Assembly: GCF_012847335.1 (NCBI RefSeq)
Contig: NZ_JABBDX010000001.1
Coordinates: forward strand, 62,001 to 126,000
Direction: 5' to 3'
DNA from: Psychrobacter sp. MF31
GTDB lineage: Bacteria > Pseudomonadota > Gammaproteobacteria > Pseudomonadales > Moraxellaceae
Length of the DNA: 64,000 bases
Part shown: piece by piece, positions 42,621-51,239 of the stretch
Layout: the number at the start of each line of letters is the position of its first letter
How positions within the stretch are numbered: position 1 is the first letter of the stretch
Position numbers and translations under genes: made by a program
The notes under the pieces: model-generated
Databases searched by the model: none
The model's input: the letters and a program-made list of their open reading frames with translations, nothing else
What the model was told of the DNA's origin: nothing

Positions 42621-44199
42621 AACTATTTTTATTAAGAAGGTATTTATCAATATTAATAATGTATCTTTCTATACTTTTTAAAAGATTTTTGATGTGCTTT
42701 TGTTCCTGTTCAGCTTCATTCTTTTTATCAGATATTGAAATATGTTTTTCATTTAGCTCCTCAAAATATTCCCTTTCCTCTTCTGAAATGTCTTTTTGGA
42801 ATTTATAATTTTTTAGTCCTTTATCATTCCATATATAGGCTAACTCTTTGTAAAATGAGTTAATTACACTATCGTAATCTACAAGTTGCTTTTGATGTAA
42901 TGGAATAGTTTCAACTAGCATAGGCAAAATCCTATTGTTCAAATCTATTATTTTTGAAATATATATTTTTGTATCTATAAACACTTGGAGCTTGCTAATA
43001 TGTCCTATTAAATCTAACGCCCCTGTAATAATAGATCCTTTTACATGCATCAACTTTATCTTTTTTATATAGTTGTTAGGTAAATCTCTTATAGTGAAAT
43101 TATAATTAAAATCTCTATACCTATTATTAGCTTCGATATCAGTAAGCTCGAAAACTTTTTCTAATTCTTCAACTAAATGGTCTAATGCCTTAATAATATA
43201 TGTATCTACAAAAAACTTTTCACTTTTCTTCGAAATATTACATGCTGTTATTAAGTCATTAAAAGCATTTTCCCAATAAGATTGATATATTTCAGTAACG
43301 TTATATTGCTTATTTGTTCTTTTATTAGTTTTTTTGGTTATTCTTTGATATTTTTCAGTATACTTCTCCATATTGGATACACTAGCGTATTTATAGTTTA
43401 CCCATTCTATAAAAGGGAAGATCTGTATGCCTTTATATATTAAAAGAAGATAAAAGTAACTTGAATTTCCATAGCCGAAATTCGTCTTAAACTCTATAGA
43501 CAAATTCTGATCTACATTTTGTCTTGGCTTTGACCATCCATAGTACCTATGAGAGAAAGTTATAATATTAGGATTTTCAAGCATCATAAGTTGCCGCGCT
43601 TTTAAATATCTATATGCATGAATCCAAAGGCAAATATACTTAGTTATCTCTGCTTTTAATTCTCTGAGGCTTACATCATACCGCTCTTTCAAACTATCTA
43701 CTAATTTTGGATCTTTTAAATCTTCTAAAGAATTACTATAGACTAAATCAAGAGTTTTTTTCAAATCTAATATACTTTCTATTTTTTCTCCTATATTTAT
43801 TTTTATATTAGGAATATATTTATCGGACAAATAAATGCAATAATTAAAATAATCATTATTAATCTCTTTAGATAAAGAGTTAGACAATTTGACAATTTCA
43901 GTATTATTTATATACCTAATAAACTTAATTAAATCCAAGTCTTCTTTAGAATAATAAAATTCAGTTGTATTATCAAATATTTCAGAATATATATTTTCTA
44001 TAGGGAAGTATAATTTCTCATATTCACAGTATTCAGCTTTATTCATGAATAATATATGATTAACGTTAATTCCTTTAGCGTAAAAAATATATTCTTCGGA
44101 AATATCTGCTATTCTCTTAGCCCTGGTATTTTGTTCGTTTTTTAACAAATATGGCATTAATCTCTTTACTTTTTCTATTTCTTCATAACTGTAATACAT
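42619..44199 (-). CDS. AT-rich orphan gene of unknown function
   Basis: The 526-residue protein is not recognised. Its DNA is far more AT-rich than anything else in the window, and it uses many Ile, Lys, Asn and Tyr codons, which signals recent foreign origin. There is no signal peptide or clear membrane segment, except possibly SSYFYLLLIYKGIQIFPFIEW near 240. The middle has YGWSKPRQNVDQNLSIEFKTNFGYGNSSYF, a run that looks like a conserved motif. The last 80 residues (EEEREYFEELNEKHISISDKKNEAEQEQ...) are a likely coiled coil. It lies alone between inverted IS ends in island cargo position. A defence or toxin role is possible but unsupported. Confidence 0.7.
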   Translation of the reverse strand: MYYSYEEIEKVKRLMPYLLKNEQNTRAKRIADISEEYIFYAKGINVNHILFMNKAEYCEYEKLYFPIENIYSEIFDNTTEFYYSKEDLDLIKFIRYINNTEIVKLSNSLSKEINNDYFNYCIYLSDKYIPNIKINIGEKIESILDLKKTLDLVYSNSLEDLKDPKLVDSLKERYDVSLRELKAEITKYICLWIHAYRYLKARQLMMLENPNIITFSHRYYGWSKPRQNVDQNLSIEFKTNFGYGNSSYFYLLLIYKGIQIFPFIEWVNYKYASVSNMEKYTEKYQRITKKTNKRTNKQYNVTEIYQSYWENAFNDLITACNISKKSEKFFVDTYIIKALDHLVEELEKVFELTDIEANNRYRDFNYNFTIRDLPNNYIKKIKLMHVKGSIITGALDLIGHISKLQVFIDTKIYISKIIDLNNRILPMLVETIPLHQKQLVDYDSVINSFYKELAYIWNDKGLKNYKFQKDISEEEREYFEELNEKHISISDKKNEAEQEQKHIKNLLKSIERYIINIDKYLLNKNS

Positions 44200-44321
44200 A
44201 TTAATCTCTACATCAAATTTTATATAAATCAGCTAATAGTCTAGTAAACTATACCCCAAAAGAACCGCTAAATCCGCCTCAAAAATAGGCATTAGAACTA
44301 TATAAATCAGACTGCTATAAT

Positions 44322-44350
44322 GAGCCTTTCCCAAACTATGTGTAACTACT
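44322..44350 (+). repeat. Inverted IS end, right partner of the repeat at 42557-42585
   Basis: Reads GAGCCTTTCCCAAACTATGTG on the plus strand, matching the reverse complement of 42557-42585. Together they bracket a 1.74 kb block containing only the orphan gene. Confidence 0.7.
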
Positions 44351-44378
44351 TATTATTCGCTAACTGGAAAATAATTAG

Positions 44379-44942
44379 TTATTCTGTTCCGATTTGGACT
44401 AACTTGGACTTTAAACAATTTACATTTCCTTGCTGTTCATATTCTCTACCAATAGGACTATTAGGTACATAGTCTGAATACTGGCCATTTGTTGAAATAA
44501 AATCTCCCATCTTATAAGTGCGTCCAGCTAGAAACAAAGTTTTGCTTGATTCCTCCCAGTTCACTATCTCCTTTGGATATAGGGGAAACGTAGCTGTGTT
44601 ATAAACACCATCTTTGCCCACTAAATAGATACAACCATCTTTCCATTCGAATTTACCTTGTACGAGAGCCACAGATTGAGCTGGTCTTATAGGGTTGACG
44701 TAGTAATAAAAAATACTGGTTTTTTGCGCTGGATTTTCAGCCATCTGATTGATACCATCTTTTGTCGATCCAGAACCATCGGTCGCCACGTAATTTTTGT
44801 TATTTGCTTGCTTATCGGTCATTATAGGCGATGGCGTCTGAGTTGCGCTCGGACTTTTACCTGCAAGATGCTGCTGACAGCCTGTTAATGGCAATGAGCA
44901 GCTTAACGCTAAGGTAGTCATGCTAAATTGATAATTTTTCAT
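44379..44942 (-). CDS. Putative lipoprotein of unknown function
   Basis: The 187-residue protein has a lipoprotein signal (hydrophobic stretch ending LTGC, Cys22), then a 50-residue polar linker rich in Ser, Thr, Pro, Asn and Lys. A compact C-terminal domain follows: VALVQGKFEWKDGCIYLVGKDGVYNTATFPLYPKEIVNWEESSKTLFLAGRTYKMGD, resembling small beta-barrel domains with two cysteines. The family is not recognised. The start has a usable upstream purine run. It may be outer-membrane or inner-membrane anchored; Gln at positions +2 and +3 does not signal inner-membrane retention. Neighbours are mobile DNA and a toxin-antitoxin pair. Confidence 0.7.
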   Translation of the reverse strand: MKNYQFSMTTLALSCSLPLTGCQQHLAGKSPSATQTPSPIMTDKQANNKNYVATDGSGSTKDGINQMAENPAQKTSIFYYYVNPIRPAQSVALVQGKFEWKDGCIYLVGKDGVYNTATFPLYPKEIVNWEESSKTLFLAGRTYKMGDFISTNGQYSDYVPNSPIGREYEQQGNVNCLKSKLVQIGTE

Positions 44943-45149
44943 AGAAATATAGTCTTCTAATAGTCGAATAATGTTCTAATTATAAGTGAGAACTTCGTTT
45001 TTGACTGTAAAAATATGCTAAAAAATATCATCAGCTCAAGCCTTACAAGTACATCCGTACGTAATGGATAATAATCCCACTTATTTTTATTTGAAAATTT
45101 TCTAAGTTACTTATATAATATAGGCTATAATCTATATAGTGATTGTAAT

Positions 45150-45506
45150 ATGTGGACAGTCATCACAACAGACCTATTTAACGACTGGCTTGGTCAGCAG
45201 GAACAGTCAACACAAGAAAAAGTCATTGCCGCTTTGGTGGTGCTAGAGCAGCAAGGGCCAAGCCTAGGTCGGCCTTTAGTTGATACGGTGTATGACTCAA
45301 AATTCACCAATATGAAAGAGCTGCGAATTCAGCATCGAGGTAAACCACTAAGAGCTTTTTTTGCCTTTGATCCAAAGCGGCAAGCGATTGTGCTTTGTAT
45401 TGCTGATAAAGGTAATAAAAAGCGCTTTTATCAACAGATGATAGCAACGGCTGATGAGCAGTACGAACTTCATCTTAAAACTTTAGGAGACGCATCAAAT
45501 GGCTAA
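45150..45506 (+). CDS. Type II toxin, HigB/RelE superfamily (Gp49-like)
   Basis: The 118-residue protein begins WTVITTDLFNDWLGQQEQSTQEKVIAALVVLEQQGPSLGRPLVDTV and continues with KELRIQHRGKPLRAFFAFDPKRQAIVLCIADKGNKKRFY, the pattern of phage Gp49-like/HigB toxins: a RelE-type fold that usually cleaves mRNA on the ribosome. Conserved basic residues lie in RIQHRGKPLR and DKGNKKRFY. The antitoxin start overlaps its end by eight bases, the toxin-first order seen in higBA. It lies in accessory DNA, where such pairs stabilise islands. Confidence 0.88.
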   Translation: MWTVITTDLFNDWLGQQEQSTQEKVIAALVVLEQQGPSLGRPLVDTVYDSKFTNMKELRIQHRGKPLRAFFAFDPKRQAIVLCIADKGNKKRFYQQMIATADEQYELHLKTLGDASNG

Positions 45507-45801
45507 GACACTCCAAGAACTGTTAGCTGAGCGCTCTGCCGAAAGCCAAGCTCGAATTCAACAGCTGGCAGAAGAGTTGCTTTTAGAAACTCAGCTTTAT
45601 CGCATTCGTGAGGAGCTTGAAATCTCTCAAAAAGAGCTTGCTCAAACCCTTGGCATCAAGCAGCCCTCGCTTTCTGCCATAGAAAATCGTGGTCAGGATC
45701 TTAAAATATCAACCATGAAAAGGTATGTAGAGGCGATGGGTGGAAAGCTTCGAATCGACGTTGAATTGCCCACAGGAAAGCATATCGGCTTTAATGTTTA
45801 A
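45499..45801 (+). CDS. XRE-family antitoxin (HigA-like)
   Basis: The 100-residue protein has a helix-turn-helix in LEISQKELAQTLGIKQPSLSAIENRGQDLKISTMKRYVEAMGG (residues about 43-85), typical of HigA-type antitoxins that both neutralise the toxin and repress the operon. A GGAG site lies eight or so bases before the ATG inside the toxin gene. A terminator follows 28 bases after the stop. Confidence 0.9.
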   Translation: MAKTLQELLAERSAESQARIQQLAEELLLETQLYRIREELEISQKELAQTLGIKQPSLSAIENRGQDLKISTMKRYVEAMGGKLRIDVELPTGKHIGFNV

Positions 45802-45829
45802 AGGTTATCTCAATCCCTATCGACAACTA

Positions 45830-45853
45830 GCCATCTTTTTAGATGGCTTTTTT
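45830..45853 (+). terminator. Intrinsic terminator after the toxin-antitoxin pair
   Basis: A perfect seven-base stem GCCATCT/AGATGGC with a TTTT loop, followed by six T. Confidence 0.9.
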
Positions 45854-46059
45854 ATTAGTTCGTCATATTGCATAAGTTTTAATATTTTTTCAGCCGCCGT
45901 TATTGATTTGATGTATGCTGACAAAACTGACCAGCAAAGCTTGGTAAACTAAACGTATTCATCGGAGTTTATCATGACCAAGAAAATAATCCCTTATATA
46001 GCCTAATCGCCCTAAAAATGTTATAAAACAAAACATCTTAACTGACACCTCAATTCATC

Positions 46060-46966
46060 ATGACCTATTCCTTAGACTTTCGCAAACAAGTGCTTAAAAG
46101 CTTAGCTAACGGCATGACCTTTGCTGAAGCTGCCGTATTTTATGACATCAGTCCGACCACTATTCAAAATGGAAGAAGCGGCTTCACAGCAAAACTACCC
46201 GCAATGTTACTGCACGAAAGATACCCGATGAAGCGCTGCGCAAAGATGTTGAGGACTATCCCGACAGCTATCATTACGAACGTGCTGCCCGCTTAAACTG
46301 CAGTGCCTCAGGGATTTGTGAGGCATTAAAACGTTTGGGAATCAGCAAAAAAAAGACCTTAGAGCACCCAAACGCTTGCCCGATGAAAAGAGCTGAGTTT
46401 GAAGCCAAGCTTCACTCTTTCAAAAAACAAGGCTTTCCCATCATCTATATGGACGAAAGTGGCTTTGAGCATGAAACGATAAGACCATACGGTTATGCTG
46501 AAATAGGTAAGCCTTGTATTGACAGCTACAATTGGCAAGGTAAAAAACGTACCAATGTCATCGGGGCGTTATATCAAAAGACCTTGTTTGCCTTAGAATT
46601 TATTGAAAAGAACGTCAATTGGCGGGTGATTTATAACTGGTGCAAGTACAAACTAATCCCAAGCCTTAAAACCAAATGCGTAATTGTGATGGACAATGCG
46701 TCCTTTCACAAAAACCGTCGCATTGCAAAGCTGCTCAACCGTTATGGTCATCGCATCTTGTGGCTGCCGCCTTACAGTCCTGATCTAAACCCTGAGCGAG
46801 GATAAAGCAAAGCACTGCTTTGCCCGAGCGCAAGGCGAGAGCTATGCTCGAGTAGGAGAATAAATGGGCTCAAGTAAAATTCTTAAGACAAGGTTGGATA
46901 GAAAATGACTTATCAAAACTGTTTTATGATATTCATCCAAACCATAACTCTTTTAAGGTGAACTGA
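46060..46966 (+). pseudogene. IS630-family transposase, inactivated by a one-base deletion and a hairpin insertion
   Basis: The protein starts MTYSLDFRKQVLKSLANGMTFAEAA (helix-turn-helix). A single A is missing from the run at 46166-46169: restoring it gives a continuous WKKRLHSKTTRNV... into the second frame. DDE residues seen are MDESGFEHE and VIVMDNASFHKN. At PPYSPDLNP the expected IEHKWAQVK is interrupted by about 59 extra bases with an in-frame stop; the normal reading resumes at KWAQVKFLRQGW and ends at FKVN. The third acidic residue is therefore lost. The element is dead unless complemented. Confidence 0.88.
46794..46861 (+). repeat. Hairpin-bearing insert inside the IS630 transposase
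   Basis: About 59 net bases are inserted at the codons for the catalytic Glu (NPIEH). The insert carries a perfect eight-base hairpin GCAAAGCA-C-TGCTTTGC (46807-46823), then CGAGCGCAAGG, and a weaker GAGC-TAT-GCTC hairpin. No terminal duplication is obvious. The core AGCACTGCT and the following CGCAAG recur in the IS3 insert at 47944. Confidence 0.7.
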
Positions 46967-47935
46967 CTATAGCGACGAATTTAAAGCCGAAGCTGTTAAA
47001 AAGATTGCCGACAATAACGGCAACGTTTCAGCGACAGCAAGACAGCTTGGCATTGCCATGCAAACCTTATCGAACTGGAACAACAAAGCCCATCAAGGCA
47101 AGCTGATAGGCACAGAACAATATGAACCTGATCTTATGACAGCTCTTCAAGAAATAAAGCAGCTAAAACGACAGCTTAAAGTTGCCGAAGAGGAGCGCGA
47201 GATCTTAAAAAAGGCAACGGCGTACTTCGCGAAAAACAGCTCGCAAAGTACGCTTTTATCAAAGCGCACCTTTTGGAATTCAGCATTTATGGAATGTGCC
47301 GTGTGCTTGGCGTTAACCCCTCAAGCTATTACGACTGGGCAAAGCGCGGTATCAGTGATCAGCAGATTCATCGCAACCAGTGCGAGCTGTTGGTCAAGGC
47401 CGCTCATCGTCAAACTCAGGAGCGCTACGGTATTGATAGGCTTCACGCTCATTTAATCCAGCAAGGGTTTACGATCAGCCGCTACATGATCCGGCGAATA
47501 AAAGAGCAGCACGGCATCAAATGCCGCCGTCACAAGCGCTTTAAAGTGACCACCGACTCAAACCATAACAAGCTGGTCTATGACAACGTATTAAATCAGC
47601 AGTTTGATCGGCAAAGCCCAAATCAAGCTTGGGTCAGCGACATCACCTACGTTTGGACAAATGAGGGCTGGCTGTATTTAGCAGGGGTGAAAGGTCTATT
47701 CACCAAAGCGCTGGTCGGCTATGCCATGGGGCCCAGAATGACCGCAGATTTAGTCTGCCGTGCGCTGATGGCCGCAGTGAAAAACAAACGACCGTCTAAA
47801 GGGCTCATCGTTCATTCAGACCGCGGCAGTCAGTACTGCAGCCATGCCTATCATAAAATCATTGATCAGCATGGGTTCATAGGATCGATGAGTGGCCGTG
47901 GCAATTGTTTCGACAATGCGCCCATAGAAAGCTTT

Positions 47936-47963
47936 TCGGGTGAGGAGCACTGCTCCGCAAGAA
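47936..47963 (+). repeat. Short hairpin insert inside IS3 orfB
   Basis: Replacing the expected WGTL codons after ESF is GTGAGGAGCACTGCTCCGCA, with a perfect six-base hairpin GGAGCA-C-TGCTCC. The frame stays open. Its core AGCACTGCT plus CGCAAG matches the insert in the neighbouring IS630. Confidence 0.6.
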
Positions 47964-48163
47964 AGAATGAGCTGATATACCATCAAGACTATAAAACCAG
48001 ATTTGCGGCAATGACTGACATTCGCCAATATATTGAGCTGTATTACAATCAGACGAGAATTCAAAAGGGTTTGGGCTATAAATCGCCAAGACAGATGTGG
48101 TTTGACTTTTATCGTCAGGCGGCGTAATTAAAATCTCCCAAGTTTAGATCTACGGGATTGACG

Positions 48164-48722
48164 GCATATATCAAAGCGCCCGATTTGTGATAATAACAAG
48201 TCATGCTAATGTTAAAGATCAGGCAAGCACGGCGTTTGCTAATACCGCGATCTTCAATGTAATGACACGCTAAAGTGTGACTTCCTCATAGGATTCTCCT
48301 GCTGATGTATTTTGGCAGTTATTCTCTATTTATGAGTCTTCTTGTTTTTAGGGGGGATTACCACGACGTAATAGAAATTGCTATGATTCTGATAACAATA
48401 CATATCTTCACCGCCTTTGATTTTATGTTCATAACTTACTCCCCATAAAAAATGTTGGTTAATTATATATTGTTTATTCTTAATTCGACATGATGTTAAT
48501 ACCTGTTAGTTATGCTTAATTTATATGAGTTGCAAAACAAAAAGGCGCTCACTTGGAAAGTCTTATTATTGTTTTGTCATACCTTAGTTTTTTAACGGGA
48601 CGGGCGGGACAGCCCTTACCAATACTAGCTTACAGCCGTCCCATTAGTAAAAAAACTTTCGGGACGGAACGGGACGAACGGGACGGATTAATGATTGTAA
48701 GCGCGTCCCGTCCCGTTTCTAA
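48164..48722. other. Non-coding region between the IS3 element and the primase gene
   Basis: The left part (about 48156-48273) reads in one frame as a possible gene tail (IDGIYQSARFVIITSHANV... to a TAA at 48271-48273), perhaps the end of a gene cut by the IS3 insertion; the family is unrecognised. The middle holds nothing recognised. The right part (from 48596) is the GGGACGG iteron cluster. No copy of the tRNA 3' end, expected as the satellite's far attachment site, was found here. Confidence 0.45.
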
Positions 48723-48789
48723 TTATCGCATTATTTCATTTTGGGACGGCGCTAACTCTTGTGCTATATGGCTCGTCCCGTCTGTCCCG
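48596..48789. repeat. GGGACGG iteron cluster, candidate replication origin of the satellite
   Basis: About ten copies of CGGGACGG or close variants occur in both orientations within 194 bases: 48596-48610 (two or three copies), 48636-48642 (complement), 48660-48686 (three in tandem at nine-base spacing), 48704-48715 (two, complement), 48743-48749, 48774-48780 and 48783-48789 (complement). The last three lie inside the 3' end of the primase gene, encoding its NGTDGTS tail. Clustered iterons next to a primase-helicase gene resemble the P4 ori/crr arrangement. Confidence 0.7.
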
Positions 48790-51239
48790 TTCATATTATT
48801 AAGGTCACAGTTAAATATATCAGGTTTGACCACATAGACGCTTGGTCGCTCCCTAATAAGTCTTGGCGGAACCTTATAAGTTTTGCGGTCATTTTGCTGA
48901 ATAACCAACAACCCTGCTTCCTCTAAAACTTGTAGCACTTTCTTTTTGCTAAAAGGTGAACAAACTTCCTTATCAAAAACACTGGTTAAGAAATAATATT
49001 CACCCGTTTCAAGGTTGTGATAGCCCGCCCGATTGTGGATTTTCACCATAAAGTCCTGATAGACACTGCTATGGCAAGGCTGAAAGCGACTTGAGCCGTG
49101 CTGCTCAATAAATGACTTGATATGCTCAATAATTTGCTGCTGTTCGTGTTCCCCATCGTGTCCGTAGTTGTCAAGCCAATTATCAAAACAAGTCGCTACG
49201 GCTTTGGTGGCTTGTCCTGCTTGCCAACCTGTAATGCCCGCTTTGGTTGCCATCTCACCCGCCGCCGCTACAATAGCAAAGCGTGTACCAACGCGGTAAG
49301 CTTGCGCCTTAATGTCAGGGTAACGGCTCATAAATTCATCAATGAATGTTTTAGCGGTAGCAGTAACGGCGGCTTTATCTTGGGTGAGATACTCAAGCCA
49401 CGCCATGCCCGCGCTGCCAAAGTAGCTAGATGATAGCGTCCTGATTTTGTCGGCTTGCGCCTCGCCTGTGGCTGCCAATACCAAACTATCAAAAGTCTTT
49501 AAACCCTTGCCCGCATCAGCATCAATATGAGCAATTCGAACCTCAATCCCTGCATTAGTCTTTTGCCCTACTTGCGCCATAAACTTGTCTAAGGCTTCCT
49601 CACCATTGGATAAAAATATAAGCCGCCATGTCGATGTTTTGCGGTTGTGACCGCTGACGGTGCTACGCCCTTTACCTTGACCGTTGCCAATCATATAAAC
49701 GCATTTACCAATGATTTTAGGGTCACACTCACTAATTTCATCAAGTGCTAAAAAGCTGTCGTTATGCTGGCAAGCTGTGCTTTCAAGCGCGTTGTCAGTT
49801 TGCCGCCATGTCTTAACGTAGTTATCAGGATTGCCCCAAACACTAGCAGCCACTTTGAGCGATAACGATTTTCCCATGCTGCTTGAGCCCAAAAGATGAA
49901 AGCCGCCGCCGTCATAGCCCAGCGGCTCAAGCAACTGACCTGCAAAGGCGCAAGCGATTGAGAATACAAAGCGGGACTGGTCGGCAAGCGGTTGGCAAAG
50001 ATTATCGCGCCACTGCTCAAGGCTGCCTTTTTGGGCTAAGGTGCTATTGATGGCATGGCTTGATTGATAAACGATAAGCTCGTTATCATCGCCGCCTAGT
50101 GTGGTATCAGGCAGAACGAAACGCTCACCATACCAACCTAATTTACTGACACAAAGCGCGCGCTGATAGGCGGGGTAATCCTGAATATACGCATCTAAAT
50201 AAACACGGTGCTTTTGATTGGTAGTGATAAGCAAGCCTTGATTGGCAAGTTCGCGGCGGTACTCTCTTGCATCACCTTGCAGCAAAGCAAGCGGCATCGC
50301 CCATTGGTGCAATTTGTTATCGGCATCATGCCACTTTAACAGCCGCCCCCAACTGTTGCTGGTATCATCGCGGGTTTGCGCGATAACCTCAAGCGCTGAA
50401 CAAATCCGCATCTTATACTTAAAGGTAATGTTGGCGGGGTCATCAAGGTTATATTTTGCAAGGTATAAGCCATCGTGGTAAAGCTCAAAGCGCCCATCAT
50501 CATAAATCATCGGCTCATTGAGCATGACGGCTTTGTCTTTTCGCCATTCAGGATAATAAGCGGTGTCAGCAAGGTTGATGATTTCAGCTTCTGCTTTTAC
50601 CTCGTCAAGACGCTTAGGGTTGTCATCTGTCCCTAACATCGTGGCAAAATCAGCGATTGTTACCAATGCTTGTGCCTCAACGCCTGACAATCTATTTAAG
50701 GTCGTCTTATCATCAAGCGTCATTGGTACGATAACGCGGCGGGTTCTGCCCCAGTGCTGAATCATGGCTTTAACGTGATGCGGCTTGTTTGTGGCGCTTA
50801 CAATGATAGTTACTTTTTCATTGGTCGCCATACATTTGTAATAAGCTTGCAGCCCATCGTCTAAGCCATTAAAAGCAATCACTTCATAGCTTGGATCATT
50901 GTCACCAAGAACAATCGCGCCATAGCCTGTATCATCAATGATGATAGGCGGCTGCTTACCGTTTGGCTGATAGAATACCGCGCCTACCGTTTCGCCATGC
51001 TTATCAGTCAAGGCAATGGCAATGCTGCCTTGTGTTTGCTCAATCTTGCCAGCGTCCGCGCCATCGGTTATAGTTAGGTTTGCTGTGATTGCTAGCAGTT
51101 GATTATCAAGCAAGCCATCAGCTTTTAGTAATAAAGCATCGCATAATAGCTCTTGCTCGGTTGCTGGCTTGAAAGTCTTAAGTTCATCTAAAAAGCTCAC
51201 GCCGCGAACGTGGGCTTTTTCTTTGTTTGAATTAATCAT
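48723..51239 (-). CDS. DUF927 domain primase-helicase (P4 alpha-like replication protein)
   Basis: The 838-residue protein has an N-terminal Toprim-like part (IVLGDNDPSYEVIAFNGLDDGLQAYY near 95-120), a central DUF927 region and an ATPase core: Walker A in LLGSSSMGKSLSLKVA near 454 and Walker B in SFLALDEISECDP near 498. A C-terminal winged-helix-like part follows. Such proteins start and unwind replication of P4-type satellites. The ATG at 51239 has an AGGAGG site six bases upstream and overlaps the alpA-like gene by eight bases, so the two are coupled. The C-terminal NMNGTDGTSH lies over iterons shared with the downstream region. Confidence 0.88.
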   Translation of the reverse strand: MINSNKEKAHVRGVSFLDELKTFKPATEQELLCDALLLKADGLLDNQLLAITANLTITDGADAGKIEQTQGSIAIALTDKHGETVGAVFYQPNGKQPPIIIDDTGYGAIVLGDNDPSYEVIAFNGLDDGLQAYYKCMATNEKVTIIVSATNKPHHVKAMIQHWGRTRRVIVPMTLDDKTTLNRLSGVEAQALVTIADFATMLGTDDNPKRLDEVKAEAEIINLADTAYYPEWRKDKAVMLNEPMIYDDGRFELYHDGLYLAKYNLDDPANITFKYKMRICSALEVIAQTRDDTSNSWGRLLKWHDADNKLHQWAMPLALLQGDAREYRRELANQGLLITTNQKHRVYLDAYIQDYPAYQRALCVSKLGWYGERFVLPDTTLGGDDNELIVYQSSHAINSTLAQKGSLEQWRDNLCQPLADQSRFVFSIACAFAGQLLEPLGYDGGGFHLLGSSSMGKSLSLKVAASVWGNPDNYVKTWRQTDNALESTACQHNDSFLALDEISECDPKIIGKCVYMIGNGQGKGRSTVSGHNRKTSTWRLIFLSNGEEALDKFMAQVGQKTNAGIEVRIAHIDADAGKGLKTFDSLVLAATGEAQADKIRTLSSSYFGSAGMAWLEYLTQDKAAVTATAKTFIDEFMSRYPDIKAQAYRVGTRFAIVAAAGEMATKAGITGWQAGQATKAVATCFDNWLDNYGHDGEHEQQQIIEHIKSFIEQHGSSRFQPCHSSVYQDFMVKIHNRAGYHNLETGEYYFLTSVFDKEVCSPFSKKKVLQVLEEAGLLVIQQNDRKTYKVPPRLIRERPSVYVVKPDIFNCDLNNMNGTDGTSHIAQELAPSQNEIMR

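Larger units (their letters stand above)
45999..46969 (+). mobile_element. IS630-family insertion sequence nested in IS3 orfA
   Basis: The 971-base element is flanked by a TA duplication (45997-45998 and 46970-46971), the hallmark of IS630/Tc1 transposition. Imperfect terminal repeats start TAGCCTAATCG on the left and TAGTCAGTTCAC on the right (reverse complement). Removing it restores the IS3 orfA reading frame. Confidence 0.9.
45974..48127 (+). pseudogene. IS3-family transposase (orfA-orfB), disrupted
   Basis: Joining 45974-45998 to 46972 onward restores a clean orfA start, MTKKIIPYSDEFKAEAVKKIADNN, proving that the IS630 element split it. orfA carries a helix-turn-helix and leucine zipper (IKQLKRQLKVAEEEREILKKAT). 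A perfect slippery heptamer A AAA AAG at 47207-47213 lies in the right phase for -1 frameshifting into orfB. orfB has the DDE residues: WVSDITYVW, VHSDRGSQYC and NAPIESF. Right after the catalytic Glu the usual FWGTLKNEL reads FSGEEHCSARKNEL, caused by a short in-frame hairpin insertion (47944-47956). The transposase is broken by the IS630 insertion. Confidence 0.88.
45919..48163 (+). mobile_element. IS3-family insertion sequence, interrupted by an IS630-family element
   Basis: The element carries orfA/orfB of the IS3 type, split by the nested IS630. Candidate ends are TGACAAAACTG at 45919 and the complement ending near 48163 (both contain CTTGG at similar distance), but the inverted repeats are weak and the ends are approximate. 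Without the 973 bases of IS630 plus TA duplication, the length is about 1.27 kb, typical for IS3 relatives. Confidence 0.75.

Noticed and set aside
46060-46805. Programmed frameshift joining the two IS630 frames
   Set aside because: The shift occurs at CAAAATGG, which is not a slippery heptamer, and a later insertion with a stop also breaks the gene; a one-base deletion is the simpler explanation.
47729-47745. GGGCCCAG in the IS3 transposase as the missing satellite attachment site
   Set aside because: Only eight bases match the tRNA 3' end, and it lies within conserved transposase coding sequence.
48596-48789. CRISPR array
   Set aside because: Repeats are only 7-8 bases, in both orientations and partly inside a coding region; there are no regular spacers and no cas genes.
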